Below are positions 5,896-17,900 of a DNA stretch of 64,000 nt, piece after piece (position 1 is the first letter of the stretch; each line of letters begins with the position of its first letter). Under the pieces are notes generated by a model, which did no database searches, was not told the DNA's origin, and was given only the letters and a program-made list of their open reading frames with translations. The position numbers and the translations under genes are program-made. This DNA is from an uncultured Clostridia bacterium (GTDB lineage Bacteria > Bacillota > Clostridia > Christensenellales > Borkfalkiaceae): contig CANQOT010000001.1 of NCBI GenBank assembly GCA_947625555.1, forward strand, positions 1 through 64,000, in the 5' to 3' direction.

Positions 5896-7959
5896 CTACG
5901 AGAGGGGAATAAGGACGGTGAACACCGTTTTCCCATCTACGCGGTCATAATGGAGCTTCCCGCCCATGTCGTGCATGAGTTCGCGGCAGATGTAGAGCCC
6001 AAGCCCCAAATTTTGTCCCGGTATGCCACCCTCCGTCTTGTAGGGGAGGAAGGGGTCGATGTTCTCGCTCAACCCCTTGCCGTCGTCGGTGATGTTGATG
6101 ATGCAATCTTTTCGAATGCGCGCACACGACAAATAGATATTCTTACAATCGGCGTGTTCGAGAGCGTTGAAGATGAGGTTGTTGAGCACCACGACGAGGG
6201 TATTTTTCCGGCAGAACGCAGAGATCTTGTCCGCGTCGAGGTGGAGATGCACGTTATTTGCCTCGCAGTCGGGGGAAAGGGCGTCGTAGACGCTCGCGAG
6301 GATCTCGGCGAGGTCGATCCGCTCGGGGTGTTCCGCCGAGAAGTTGAGCTTGGCGTATTTTTGCAGTTCGACGAGATTTTTATCCACCGCCGCGATCTTG
6401 TGTTGCACCGTGCCGAAGGTCTTTTGCCGCACGGGGTCGGTCTCCGACGCGGAGAGCTCGCCCACGAACCGTTTGATCCCGATGATGGGTTTGCGGAGAT
6501 CGTGCGAGACATAGCGCAAGATCCTGTCGCGCTCCTCGACGACGCTTTTAAGATCCTCCGTCCTGCGCGCGACTTCCGCCTGCAAGTTGTTCGTCAAGTA
6601 CCTGCTCGTCTGTTCCGTTCGCGCAAATTCCTTAAAGAACACGGCGATCGTGACGATGAGGATGGCGAAGAAGAGGTAGATGACGGGCTGGGAATAGGAC
6701 GTGAGCGCATAGAGGGGGATGAAGGGGCTGATGACGGCCGTCGCGGCGGCGAGCACGGGCAGGGCGGCCTCGGGAATGCCGTATTGCCGCTTGAAGGAGA
6801 GATATCCCGCGCACAGGAGCACGGCCGCGGCGAGCACGATGCCGCTCACGATGCGGTAGATATGCAGTGCGCCGAAGAACGTCGGCGGGACAAAGACCAT
6901 CGCCACATGCAACACGATGTTGGCCGCACCCACGCCGGAGAGCACCTTCCATACGGGGAAGTTTTTGATCTTGATGCGCATCATGAAGGTGGGCGCAAAG
7001 ATGATGAACGAGAGCCCCAGCATGCCCGCCGCGGAGAGGAAATAGGGCGTGGTCGACGAACTCCACAACAGGATGCGGGAGACGCAGGTCAGCAGCACGC
7101 CCGTAAGAACGCCGATCTGGGGCAGGAAGGACAGGGAATGTTTGAGAATGCACAAGAGGACGAAGACGACGAAGGACACGGCCGCAATGATGATGCCCGC
7201 CGTCGCAAATTTGAGGTCGACCCCCACGAGGGAATCCACCTCCTGCGAGGTGCCGATGTAGGGCGTCCCGCGCATGCCCGAGAGCATCCGCCCGTCCGAT
7301 TCGAAGTGGATGGTGATGAGGTGCCCCGCACGCTCGCCGATGCCCACGCCTTCGAGACTTCCGCCGTAGAAGGAGATATCGAGCCAGATCCCGCGCGTCC
7401 CGTTCTTATGTTTGGTCGTCTGCGCGAGATAATTTTGGTTATAGTCCGAAAAATCGTAGTTCGAAAGCTGTCCTGCGGTGGCGACGAGCTCTTCGTCGAG
7501 ATAGACGGCCGAGGCGGCGAACACGGTGGGGATATATACCGTAAGGTGGAGATTTCCGTCATAGCCCAAGTATTTTTTCTTCATGGCGGCGAAGGTCTCC
7601 TGCGCGCCGTCGCGTTCGGCGTCGATGTGCGAGAGAACGAACTGATACGTCCCCTTGCCGTGCGCGGGAATATGCTTTTTCAGGTCGATGAGCTCGCCCT
7701 GCGGCAGTCCGTTTTTGAAGGGAACGACATATTCGCCCTCGGTGTAGTTGGCATAGGTGAGCGCGGCGAGCCCGTCGAAATCGCCCAAACGGACCGCGGC
7801 CGTCTCCTTCCCGTCGTTGTATTGGGTATAACTCGACGAGAGGGGAGCCCCGGGCGGCATCGACGCACCGAGAAAGACTGCCGCGATCAAAGCGGCAGCG
7901 AGAAGGATGGAGGCGCAGAATACGAGAAACGCGCCGTATTTTTTGAAGATTTCTTTCAT
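5896..7959 (-). CDS. Sensor histidine kinase with 7TMR-DISM-like sensor
   Basis: The 687-residue protein has an N-terminal membrane anchor and a ~230-residue extracytoplasmic beta-rich domain. Seven hydrophobic helices between about 255 and 460 follow, then a short coiled coil and HisKA and HATPase_c domains. Phospho-acceptor His486 lies in SHDLRKP, the N box is NNLIFNAL, and DDGKG and GLGLYICREL form the G boxes. The layout matches 7TMR-DISM sensor kinases, which usually sense extracellular, often carbohydrate, ligands. The start at 7959 is four bases after the response-regulator stop; an in-frame start at 8004 would overlap that gene by 41 bp. The pair diverges from the 4,245-residue surface protein gene, a plausible but unproven target. 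Confidence 0.9.
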   Translation of the reverse strand: MKEIFKKYGAFLVFCASILLAAALIAAVFLGASMPPGAPLSSSYTQYNDGKETAAVRLGDFDGLAALTYANYTEGEYVVPFKNGLPQGELIDLKKHIPAHGKGTYQFVLSHIDAERDGAQETFAAMKKKYLGYDGNLHLTVYIPTVFAASAVYLDEELVATAGQLSNYDFSDYNQNYLAQTTKHKNGTRGIWLDISFYGGSLEGVGIGERAGHLITIHFESDGRMLSGMRGTPYIGTSQEVDSLVGVDLKFATAGIIIAAVSFVVFVLLCILKHSLSFLPQIGVLTGVLLTCVSRILLWSSSTTPYFLSAAGMLGLSFIIFAPTFMMRIKIKNFPVWKVLSGVGAANIVLHVAMVFVPPTFFGALHIYRIVSGIVLAAAVLLCAGYLSFKRQYGIPEAALPVLAAATAVISPFIPLYALTSYSQPVIYLFFAILIVTIAVFFKEFARTEQTSRYLTNNLQAEVARRTEDLKSVVEERDRILRYVSHDLRKPIIGIKRFVGELSASETDPVRQKTFGTVQHKIAAVDKNLVELQKYAKLNFSAEHPERIDLAEILASVYDALSPDCEANNVHLHLDADKISAFCRKNTLVVVLNNLIFNALEHADCKNIYLSCARIRKDCIINITDDGKGLSENIDPFLPYKTEGGIPGQNLGLGLYICRELMHDMGGKLHYDRVDGKTVFTVLIPLS

Positions 7960-7963
7960 GCGG

Positions 7964-8632
7964 TCAAGCCTTGATAAAGCTATACCCCTTTCCGTATTCG
8001 GCAACGATGAGGTTCTTGCCCGTTGCCGCCAACAGTTTTTGCCTGAGGTTGGAGATGTGATATCTTATCGCATTGGATTGGAAGCTCGGTTCCTTCCAGA
8101 TGCCTTCGTAGATCTTATCGGCGGGGAAGAATTCCCCCGCGTTTTCCATGAGAAATTTGAGGGTGTTGAACTCCGTCCCCGTGAGCACGATGGGCTTTCC
8201 GCGATAATCCACCGTCCGCGCCGCGATATCGAGGGTGAGCCCGTCGAGGCACAGTTTGGATTCCGAAGAGGGGAGAAGGCGGAGCGAGAGCCGCGCTTCC
8301 AAAATTTCGGCCGAACAGGGCTTCACGATGTAATCGACTGCCCCGAGCGAAAAACCCTCGAGCATATCGTACTCGTCGGCAAGCGTCGTCATGATGATGA
8401 CGGGCGGCAGCCCGCCCATGTCGAAGAGTTCGAGCCCTTCGCCGTCGGGCAGGATGAGGTCGAGGACCACGGCGTCGAACCGCCCCTCGGTCAAGGCCTC
8501 GCGCGCGTCTGCAAGTGTAGAGACCGCGACAACTTCGTTGCCCCGTTTTGCAAAATAATCTTCCGTCTCGCGCGAAAGAGCCAAGTTGTCCTCTACGATG
8601 AGCAGCCGCCTGCCCACGACAGGTTTAACCAT
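7964..8632 (-). CDS. Response regulator, OmpR/PhoB family
   Basis: The 222-residue protein has a receiver domain (residues ~8-122) with phospho-acceptor Asp58 in VVLDLILPDG, acidic pocket VEDN, Thr82/83 and Lys104 (VKP). It has a C-terminal winged-helix DNA-binding domain (IVLTGTEFNTLKFLMEN, then SNAIRYHISNLRQKL). It is the first gene of the operon and its partner is the downstream kinase. A TATAAT (8646-8651, minus strand) lies only ~11 nt before the ATG with no Shine-Dalgarno, so the mRNA is nearly leaderless. That may limit its translation. Confidence 0.92.
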   Translation of the reverse strand: MVKPVVGRRLLIVEDNLALSRETEDYFAKRGNEVVAVSTLADAREALTEGRFDAVVLDLILPDGEGLELFDMGGLPPVIIMTTLADEYDMLEGFSLGAVDYIVKPCSAEILEARLSLRLLPSSESKLCLDGLTLDIAARTVDYRGKPIVLTGTEFNTLKFLMENAGEFFPADKIYEGIWKEPSFQSNAIRYHISNLRQKLLAATGKNLIVAEYGKGYSFIKA

Positions 8633-8998
8633 GAATTTAGTATATTATATCCTTGCAAAACCATTCAAGAGAGAATCCCGCCCCAAATTGTTAGGAATTG
8701 TTAGTTTTACGACAACTTTCCCTAAAACGCGACATGGGGTGCTATAATGAAACGTGGCTATTTGTCTCGTCTACGCGCGCGATGAGCACGCGCGCGAGAG
8801 ATAGGCGGCGGTGAGGGTTTTACCCTCATTTCGAACCGCCGCAGGCCAACGCGTCATCCTGCCCCGCGCGCACTATTTTCTACTAAGCGCGGCACGAGCG
8901 CCAATGGCGCGAAGTAGGAGCGAAGCGACCGAAGGATCCCGAAGTACGCAGTCCGTACAAAAAAATAAATGATTATCTTGCGAAAAGAGGTGACTCGA
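8633..8998. other. 366-bp divergent intergenic region with promoter and repeat
   Basis: It separates the response regulator (-) from the giant MBG/YDG gene (+) and holds no gene. A plus-strand extended -10 promoter (TGCTATAAT at 8740-8748) has no good -35 box. After it come GC-rich inverted repeats (including GAGGGT/ACCCTC near 8812-8827). Next is the 36-bp repeat 8861-8896 shared with 310-345, then the ribosome binding site AGAGGTGA at 8986-8993. The leader of the giant gene is therefore about 240 nt and structured. Confidence 0.6.
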
Positions 8999-11900
8999 AT
9001 GACGAAGAACATGAAGAAAACGAGAAGATATTCGGTAGCGGCGCTAACGATGCTCCTTTCCGCGACGTTTGCATGCGGATTGGCGTTTTCCGACCGTGGC
9101 GGGCAGGGAGGCAGCACGCTCGAAGCTGCGGCCGCCGAGCTTTCGGTCACCAAGCAAGTTTTCGGCGACGGCACCACGGGCAACGGCGGCTTTACGCATG
9201 AGCATGTCAACGACATGGTCGGCAAGATCATCAACTGGAAACGCGTCAGCGGGACCACCTATTCTCGCACGGCTGGAGATATTGAAGATAATACGCTTTC
9301 CGTTGCGCGCGTAACGGACGGCGCGCCGCGCATCAAATATTTTGCAAGCGGTAAATCGGCGGTAGGATATTACATGGTTCCGGATAAAGGTTCCAAAGCA
9401 ACGATTTCGGATAGCGATTATACCCAACAGATCACAGATGCAAGTGTCACAAAGTACCTGAAATACGATCCGACGACAAAAGAGGGCTATTTCGTCGTCG
9501 GGAATGAGGGCGGCGGCGCAAGCAATTTTGAAAAAGCCTCGGCCTGGTCTGCCGCGATCAAACAAACATATACCAACGATTCGGACGTGATCAAGCAAGG
9601 CGCGGGGAATTATGCGAACGTTGCGGTCTATAACACCGTGCAGCTTTATGTCAGGGTAAAGATGCTTGAAGATTGGACTGCCACCCGCGGGGGGAAGGAG
9701 TACGACTTAGTAGAAAACGTTCCGACGGGTACATCGAAAGCGAACCATTATCAGCAAAATGCGGACGTTACGACCTTCGAAGTAATAGAAGAACAAGATG
9801 AAAAGGGAGAATCTAAGCCCAAGTTGCAAGCAAGCGGCGCAATTCAAGGGACAGAGGACGGCGCCGGAACACAAGTCAACGAACACGATCCGTTTACATT
9901 CGGGCGTCTCGGTATCCCGACAAAATCCTATGTCATTCTCGACTTGAACGGCAAAACGATCGACCGCGCCATGCCCGACAGCGGCGTGGCGAGGAACGTC
10001 GCGACGGGGAAGACGGGTGCAACGAATAACTATACCCACTCCTCGGTTTTCAACGTGGGTACATATGCGCGTTTTGAGGTCTACGATAGTACGGCGAAGG
10101 ACAATGAACCCGCGGGCTCGGGCAAGATCACGGGCGGCCGTACATGGGAAGACACAAACGGCTACAATGAAAACAACGAAAATAAGGGCGGCGCGATTCA
10201 TTTGGAGGTATATTCGGAAGTTACCCTGCACAGCGGCTCGCTTACCAAGAACGTCGCTTGGCTGGGCGGCTCTTTCTATGGTTTGACCCGTTCCGTATTC
10301 AACCTGTTCGATGGCGCGATCACCCAAAATTATGCGGGAAGCATGGGCGGCGGCACTTACTGCGCTTTGGATAGCCACATGGTGTTCAACGTCTACGGCG
10401 GCTTGATCGCCAACAACGCGGCAGCCAACCAAGGCGGCGGTCTTTGCGGGAATGGGGGGACTCATATTACGATCTATGGCGGCACCGTGACGGGGAATGC
10501 AGCGCGCGAGGGCGGCGGCATCCACGTCATGCAGAACAGCTACGTCAAATTTTACAACGGCAATATTTACGGGAATGCCGCAACGGGTGCAGGCGGCGGC
10601 GTCAACCTTCTCGGGACGGCGAAGGGCGTCTATATCAACGGCCCCGCGCGCATAGCCGAAAACTTCATGGTCGCAAAGGCAAAGGCGAAGGATAGCTCTA
10701 CCCCGCAGGGCAGCGCGGGAAACTTCAGCAATACCGCCGACCAGCAGGATTTTATCTATGCCCATAATATCAAGACACAGGATATCCTCGATTATAAGCG
10801 GGTGCAGAGCATTACGCTCCAAGACGACAGCGGAAAGCAAATGTCCCGCCCCGACGGTTCGCCCTATACGATAAACTTCGAAGAGGCGAGCAACCTCTAT
10901 CTGAACACAGGCCGCGCCAAAAACGACACAACGAACAATCCCGGCAATCTTGATTATGCCGATATCAAGGTGGAAGGGCCTTTGAGCGTAGGCGGCAAGA
11001 ATGCCGAGATCTACGTCTCGCCCGCCTCCGGGCAAGCGGGCAACCGCTACGGCCGCATTATGCGCGGCTTTACCCAGTACGGCTACGACGATAACAACAA
11101 CCAACGCAATACAGGCAAAGACGACGTCGATAATTGGAGCGGCACAGGCGGCGGGGCAGGCACATGGGATCATGAGCCGAGCGGCGTGGATAATTACAAT
11201 TACACCGCCTATTTACGCGATCAAGACGTCAGTTACTACTTCAAGACGGACAACGGTGCCGACCTTGTCGAAAAGCAGTATGATAACGGCCCTTGGGTCG
11301 AGATCCTCGACCTTACGCATTCCCGCACGGCCGACGTGCATTGGCAGTACCGCACATTAAAATCGGGTTCGCCCGACGAAAACGGCGACGCCACTTGGGA
11401 TTGGACAAACGAATGGACGGACGTACAGCCCGAATACACCTATAACGGCAAAGTCAACTGGCTCGAAGGCGTCAGGCTCATCTATAACAAGTTCGACCAG
11501 ACCAACGGCTCCAACTACGATCAGATGCGCACCTACATCGTGAGCTTGCAATATGTCGATGGCAAGTACCAATTCCAGTACACCATGACCTATTATGCGC
11601 TGAAAGCGGGTAAGACAACGAGCAAGGACGCGAACGATTACGATACAAGCAAGCCCAAGGACGGGACGATCGCCTCGACGGCCGTAGGCGGATATTTCGA
11701 CGTCAGCGTCGAATATTTCCTGCAAGCGGGAAGTTCGTCCGAAAAGACAAAAACGTTTACCGACGACCTCGTCTCAAAGGACGCGGGCACCTATACCTTC
11801 GCCATCAGTCAGGAGGCCATCGGCGACGGTTCGGGCGCCATGTTCAGCCGTTCGGATATCATCACGCAGAGCAGCATCTCCTTCATCGTCAACCGCCTCG

Positions 11901-14900
11901 GTTTGACCGTGACGGGCGTCGAGATCACCAAGACGTACGACGGCAAGATCGACGTGACGGACGACCTCAATACCGCATACACAAACGGGGATATCAACCC
12001 CACGATCGCGGGCGGGCTCTTGTATGAACACCGCAACGCGGTCTCGATCGTCCCCGCCAAGGATAGCGTCAAGACCTTCTCGGACATCATTCTCGATAGT
12101 CCCGACGTCGGAACGCATATTTCCACAAAGTTCCCGCAGCTCGAAGTCGCCTTGCAAGATAATAACGGCGGCGATACGATCTCGCGGAATTATACCGTTG
12201 CGGGAGACCTTTCGAATATCACTGTCATCATCACGCCCGCCGTGCTCCAAAACGGCACCGAAGGACATACCGGGGGGGGTACCCCTTATTGGACCCTCAA
12301 AGGCGGTGTAGAGGGCGGCATATGGAGCTTTAATTCAGAGAAAAATGCACTTCTCGCGACCTACACGGGTCAGCCCATCAATCCCGAGCTCGAGATCCAC
12401 GGCCTCGAAGCCCAAACGGAAAAGAAAGCGGACGGCAGCTTCACGACGCGCCAAGATAATGTCATCCTCGAATACCAGGGCACGCAGACCAACGCCAACG
12501 CCGATAAGGACGGCAACCTTCTCAAAGACAAGGCTGCCTACACCGTCACTGCCAAGATCACGACGGCCTACCAAGGCTCGAACTATGTTTTCGAAGGGGG
12601 CGATACGACCTTCACCTTCCCCTTCTATTTGAAGCAGAAGGAACTCACCGTCAACGAATGGACGGCGAGCGGCAACATTTGGAAAGAACATACCGCGACG
12701 AGCGGCAGCTACATCTATGACGGAACAATATTCACGGCCGCGTCCGTTGAGGGCAACCTGACGCCCACCTTCACGGGGCTCACCGAGGTAGACAGCGCGC
12801 CTTCCTTCACCCTCGCCCTCACTGCGGAAAACAGCAAGACTTCCCACGCGGAGAACACCTACACCGTCACGGTCAACGCCATCACCGATGCGCCCAACTA
12901 TTACCTTGGCAATGGCGGCGCATTTGCCGTCACGATCGCCAAGCGCGAAGTGAAGGTGCTCGTGCACGAGCTCACCGATACCTATGCGGGCGAGAAATAT
13001 CTCCTCGATACGACCACAGGGCTCAAACAGGGCGTCCAACTTGCCGACGTATTCGGCACCGTGGACTCCAACCCCAACTCCACATGGCAGTACGCCGACG
13101 ATACTCCCAACCAATTCATCGGCACCGACAGCAGCGAGCTTTACTTCTACCTCGCTGGCACAACAGAAGTGCCCAAGGCCAAGCCCACCGCAGGGGAGAA
13201 GTTCGCCGTCCCGGGTACATACTACCTTTGGTGCACCTTCGCCGAGGGCAAGGACCTTGCGGGCGACTACTCTGTCACCTTCGAAAAGGGCGAAAGCGGC
13301 GGCGGCGACCCGCAACTTACCATAGAGCCCGCGACGGCCGAGGTCATTTCGGCGGATTGGCAGCTCTCCAACGGCTTTGCCGCGGACGGCTACAAGGTGA
13401 ACATCACCGAGGAGATCAACGCAAATTACAGCTGGATGCGCTTTAAGGGCGACGTCAAGTATAAAGAGAATATCGACGGCAAGTCCTTCCAAGTCACCTA
13501 TACTTTGGAGCCCACGGCTCAACAGAAGCAAGGGACCGATTACACGGTGGACGGCAGCGGCATCTACACCGTCATAACCGTCGGCACCTACACCTTCACC
13601 GTCACCGTCGAGGCGCCCTATCACAATACGATTACCCATAAACTCCTCGTCTACATCTCGCAGGAGCACGTCACCGTCACCTTGAAGGAAGAGGACATAA
13701 CGTTCACCTACGGCGGCGAAGGTCTCTTGCAGAGTGGAAACGACATCTCCACGTGGCTTCTTAACTTGTTATTCAATACGGATCATATCGAGAGCATCAC
13801 GGGCTTCACCAACCACGAGATGGGGCAGGACGAGGGGCAGGATGGCCCCGCCTCCATTGCCATGGAAGCGGTCGAGAGCCTCGAACAGATCATAGAGAAG
13901 CTCCGCGAGCTCGTCACGCTCTCCTTTACGGGCGATAACAGCGCGCTGTTTAGCGGCGCGGGCTACCTCAAAGCGGGCAGCTACACCGTGCATATCGCCT
14001 TCAAGGGCGACACTTCGGGCGATACCAAGAACCGCACCATCACCTTCGTCAATGCGGCGAATAAGATCGTCGTCACCCCCAAGACCCTTACAGCGAGCGA
14101 CATCATTTGGGTGGAAACGGGCAACGGCTGGTCGGAAGAGGGCGGCAAGCTCTCCCACACCTATTCGGGCATTGCTTCCATTGCCCTTGGCAACTATCCG
14201 AAGGTGAAAGAGGGCGGCAACGCCTTTACAGGCGATAAATTCAACGAGAGGGGCATCTCCGCCTTCATCGAGGCCCAAGAAGAGGGCGCATGGGTCGCGC
14301 ATACGGGCGTCTGCCACGTCGGCACGACGTACCGCATCTACATCAGCGATTCCAACCCCGGCGGCGCGGACGGCGCGAACTACACCTTCGACCCCGCTGC
14401 CTTGGCAAAGGAATTTTCCATAAAGCCGCTGGCGATCACCTTAAAGCTCAAAAACTTTTCCGACGTCTACGGCAACACGCACCCCGATTTTGGGCAGACG
14501 CTCGAACTTATCAACCACTTCGATTATTCCGGCGCCAAGTTCGCCGAGGGCGATAACATCGGCCTTCTCAACCTGCAACTTGCCTATGTCGATACGATAA
14601 CCAATGCAACCGCGGTCGGACACTATGCCGTCAAGGCAACATGGAGCAACGCCGATTATGCCGTGACGTTCACGGATGAGAGCGGAACCGCGGCCACGGG
14701 CGAAGCGGATTGGTGGAAGCTCGAAGACATCTTCGAAATCACACCGCGCGAGATCGAGATCGTCTGGGAGGCCGAAGATAGCTACACCTTCAACGGCATT
14801 GATCAGAGCGGTGCGGTCAAGGCGCACTACGTCGACGCAGTCGATGGAGAGAGCACCCACGCCCTCGCCGTCACCTTCTCGGGCAAGGGCACGCAATTCC

Positions 14901-17900
14901 TCAACGCGGGCGGCTACACCGCCACGGTCGCCTTCGCGGGAGGGGATACGGGCAGCTCCAACTACGCACTTCCCTCCGACTACACGCGGGAATTTACGAT
15001 GGCGAAGATGTCCGTCTCGGTCGTTTGGGACGGGACATACACCTACAACGGCACCAATCAAACAGCGGCCCTTCGAGCGCACTACCTGACGTTTGATAGG
15101 CAGTCTGCCGCGCTTACCGTTACGCTCAAAGACGCCAGCGAATTCAAGAATGCGGGCGATTACAGCGTGACCGCTGACTTCAAAGCGGATGACGGGCAGA
15201 GCGGCAACTACGAGCTCACCGATACGACGCACACCTATACCATGTCCCGCGCCAAGGTCACCGTTTCGGGGATCACGGCAATCGACAGGATCTACGACGG
15301 CACCACTTCCGTCAGCCTCTCCTTCAACGGTGTGAAGTTCGAGGGCCTTATCGATGGCGACGAGCTCACCCTTTCCGCCGTCGGCGAAATGAACGATAAG
15401 GACGCGGGCGAGGGGAAAGCGGTCACCGTTTCCGGCCTTTCTTTGAGCGGCAAGAGCCACCTCAACTACGAGCTCGCAAATGAGGAATATTCGGAGAGCG
15501 TGACCGTCAACATCACCCCGCGCACGATCTCTATCTCGGGGATCACCGCCAAAGACAAGACCTACGACGGGACGACGGCAGCCACCTTCGACATGAAGGG
15601 GCTTACATTCGAAAACCTTCTGCCCGCCGAAGAAGCCCGCTTTACGGGCGATGGCGCAGAAAAATACGTCACCGTCGTGGTGAAAGGCGCCTTCTCCGAT
15701 AAGAACGCGGGGGTGGGCAAGGTCATCACCGGCCTCACATTCTCCCTCGAAATCAACGAGGCGGGCCAAGCGGAGGGCTTCAAAGCGGAAAACTACACCA
15801 TTCTCACGACGGTGCAGGGCCTCACGGCGACCATTTCTCCCGCCGAAGTGACGGTAACAGGCGGCGTCGTCGCAGAGGAAAAAGTCTACAACGGCACGAC
15901 GGATGTGCAGCTTAATGGCGGCTCGCTCGTGTTCCAAGTCACGGGCAAGGAAGGGCCGGGCCTCTACGACGGCGATTCCCTCACCGTCACGGGTAGGGGA
16001 ACCTTCGATGATAAGAACGCGGGTAGCGGAAAGACTGTCAAAATCACAGAGCTTGTGCTTGGCGGCACTTCCGCCTCCAACTATACTTTGGCCGAGAGCG
16101 GGAACCAAGCCGAGACGACGGGCACCATCACCCAAAAGCCCGTTGCCGCGAACGAGATCGTTTGGCCGAAGCTCACCTTCACCTATTCCGCGCTCGATCA
16201 AAGGGACGCAATCCAACCCTATTTCGAGGGCGTAGCGGCCGATGGGCGCATCTACCTCGCCATCGTCATAGAAGGCGACAAGTTCACCGATGCGGCCACT
16301 TACACCGTTCGGGCGACGCTCAAAGGCGTAGAGGGCGGCGAAAATTATACATTCAACGCCGAGGATTATTCGCACCAATACACGATCGCCCCCTACACGG
16401 TCGAGATCGAGTGGACGGAGTGGAGCGAGGAACAAGCCACGTTCAACGGAGAGGAAAAGTCGGTCACGGCGACCTTCCAACCCCTCGAGAAGGACGCTGA
16501 CCTCGTCACGCTGACGGTAAAGATTACGAAGACGGGCACGGGGGAAGAAGTGGTCCTTCTCAACGCAGGGACCTACACCGCGACGGCCTCCTTCGGCGAT
16601 ACGTCGGGCGGCACGTCGAACTACACGTTGGATGAAACTTCCCTTACCCACACCTACATCATCCAAAAGGCCGAGTTCGTCATCGAGACGGACGAAGGCA
16701 AGACTTATACCTTTAACGGAACGGCCCAAGGCGATCCCATCACCGTCCAAGGCGTCGAAGGGGATAAGAACTTCCCCGAAGAGGTCACGATATCCTATCT
16801 TTCCAACTCGGGCAACCATAACGGCATCAATGCGGGCGTTTACGAGATCGAGTACCTCGTCCTCGGAACGGAGAACTACAAAGAGGCGCGCGGCACCTAT
16901 ACGTTCACCATCGAAAAAGCCGAGATTGTTGTCACGGTAGAGAGTAAGAGCTACGAGTATAACGGCGAAGCGCAGGGCAATGCGGCCGTCATCGGCGAAA
17001 CGCCCGATACGCATTACACGGTTGTATATACCTACAAATACACGCCGAACGTAGAGGGCCATAGCGAGGGCACGGTCACAGCGCCTCTATTCATCGAAGC
17101 GGGCCAATACGCGGTCACCGTCACCGTCTCGGGCTCCAACTACGTCACCAATGAGCAGCATTACACCATCACGATCGAGCGCGCCCAAACGGGGCACACC
17201 GTGCAAAGCGAGCTCCACTTCAACTATACCGGCGCACAGCAGACGGCGACCCTTTCCGATGCCGTCATCGGCGCGGCAAGCGAGCTCACCTATGCCCTCA
17301 AAGAGGGGTCAGTGCTTCCCGAGGGCGCATCGTTTGATGCCGCAAGCGGTACGTTCACCTTCAAGAACGTCGCCGAGGGCAACGGCGTCGTGTTTACGGT
17401 CACCGTCAACGCGGATAACAACCACGAGGCGGCGTCGGGCGATGTGAAGATCGTCGTGAACAAGGCGGCGGCCTCCCTCGATACGTCCCATATCACGGCG
17501 GAGTACACCTACACGGGAGAAGTGCTTGAACTCGACCTTACAGAAGAGGGCCTTCTCAACCACAGCGAGGGCGCCGCACTTTCCTATACCGTCGGGGAAG
17601 GCAAGACCATCAAGAATGCGGGCATTTATTCCGTCACGATCACCGCGGCGGCAACCGACAACTATTTGAATGCAGAGGCCACCGTCAGCATTACAGTCAA
17701 CAGGGCAACGTTCGATAAGGTGGAAGATCAGACCTTCGTCTACAACGGGACGCCGCAGGGCGATGCCATCGTCCTCAAACTCAACGGGAAGCCCGTAGAC
17801 GTCGCGGCGGAGAACATCACGATCCGCTATAACGGCTCCGAAACGCCTCCGCAATACTCCCTCGTCAATGCCAACGCCTTTGTCGTCAACTTCACGGCGG

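Noticed and set aside
5896-7974. 749-residue plus-strand open frame opposite the histidine kinase
   Set aside because: The minus strand encodes a complete kinase with all motifs; the plus frame is His/Asp/Glu-rich antisense with no start signal.
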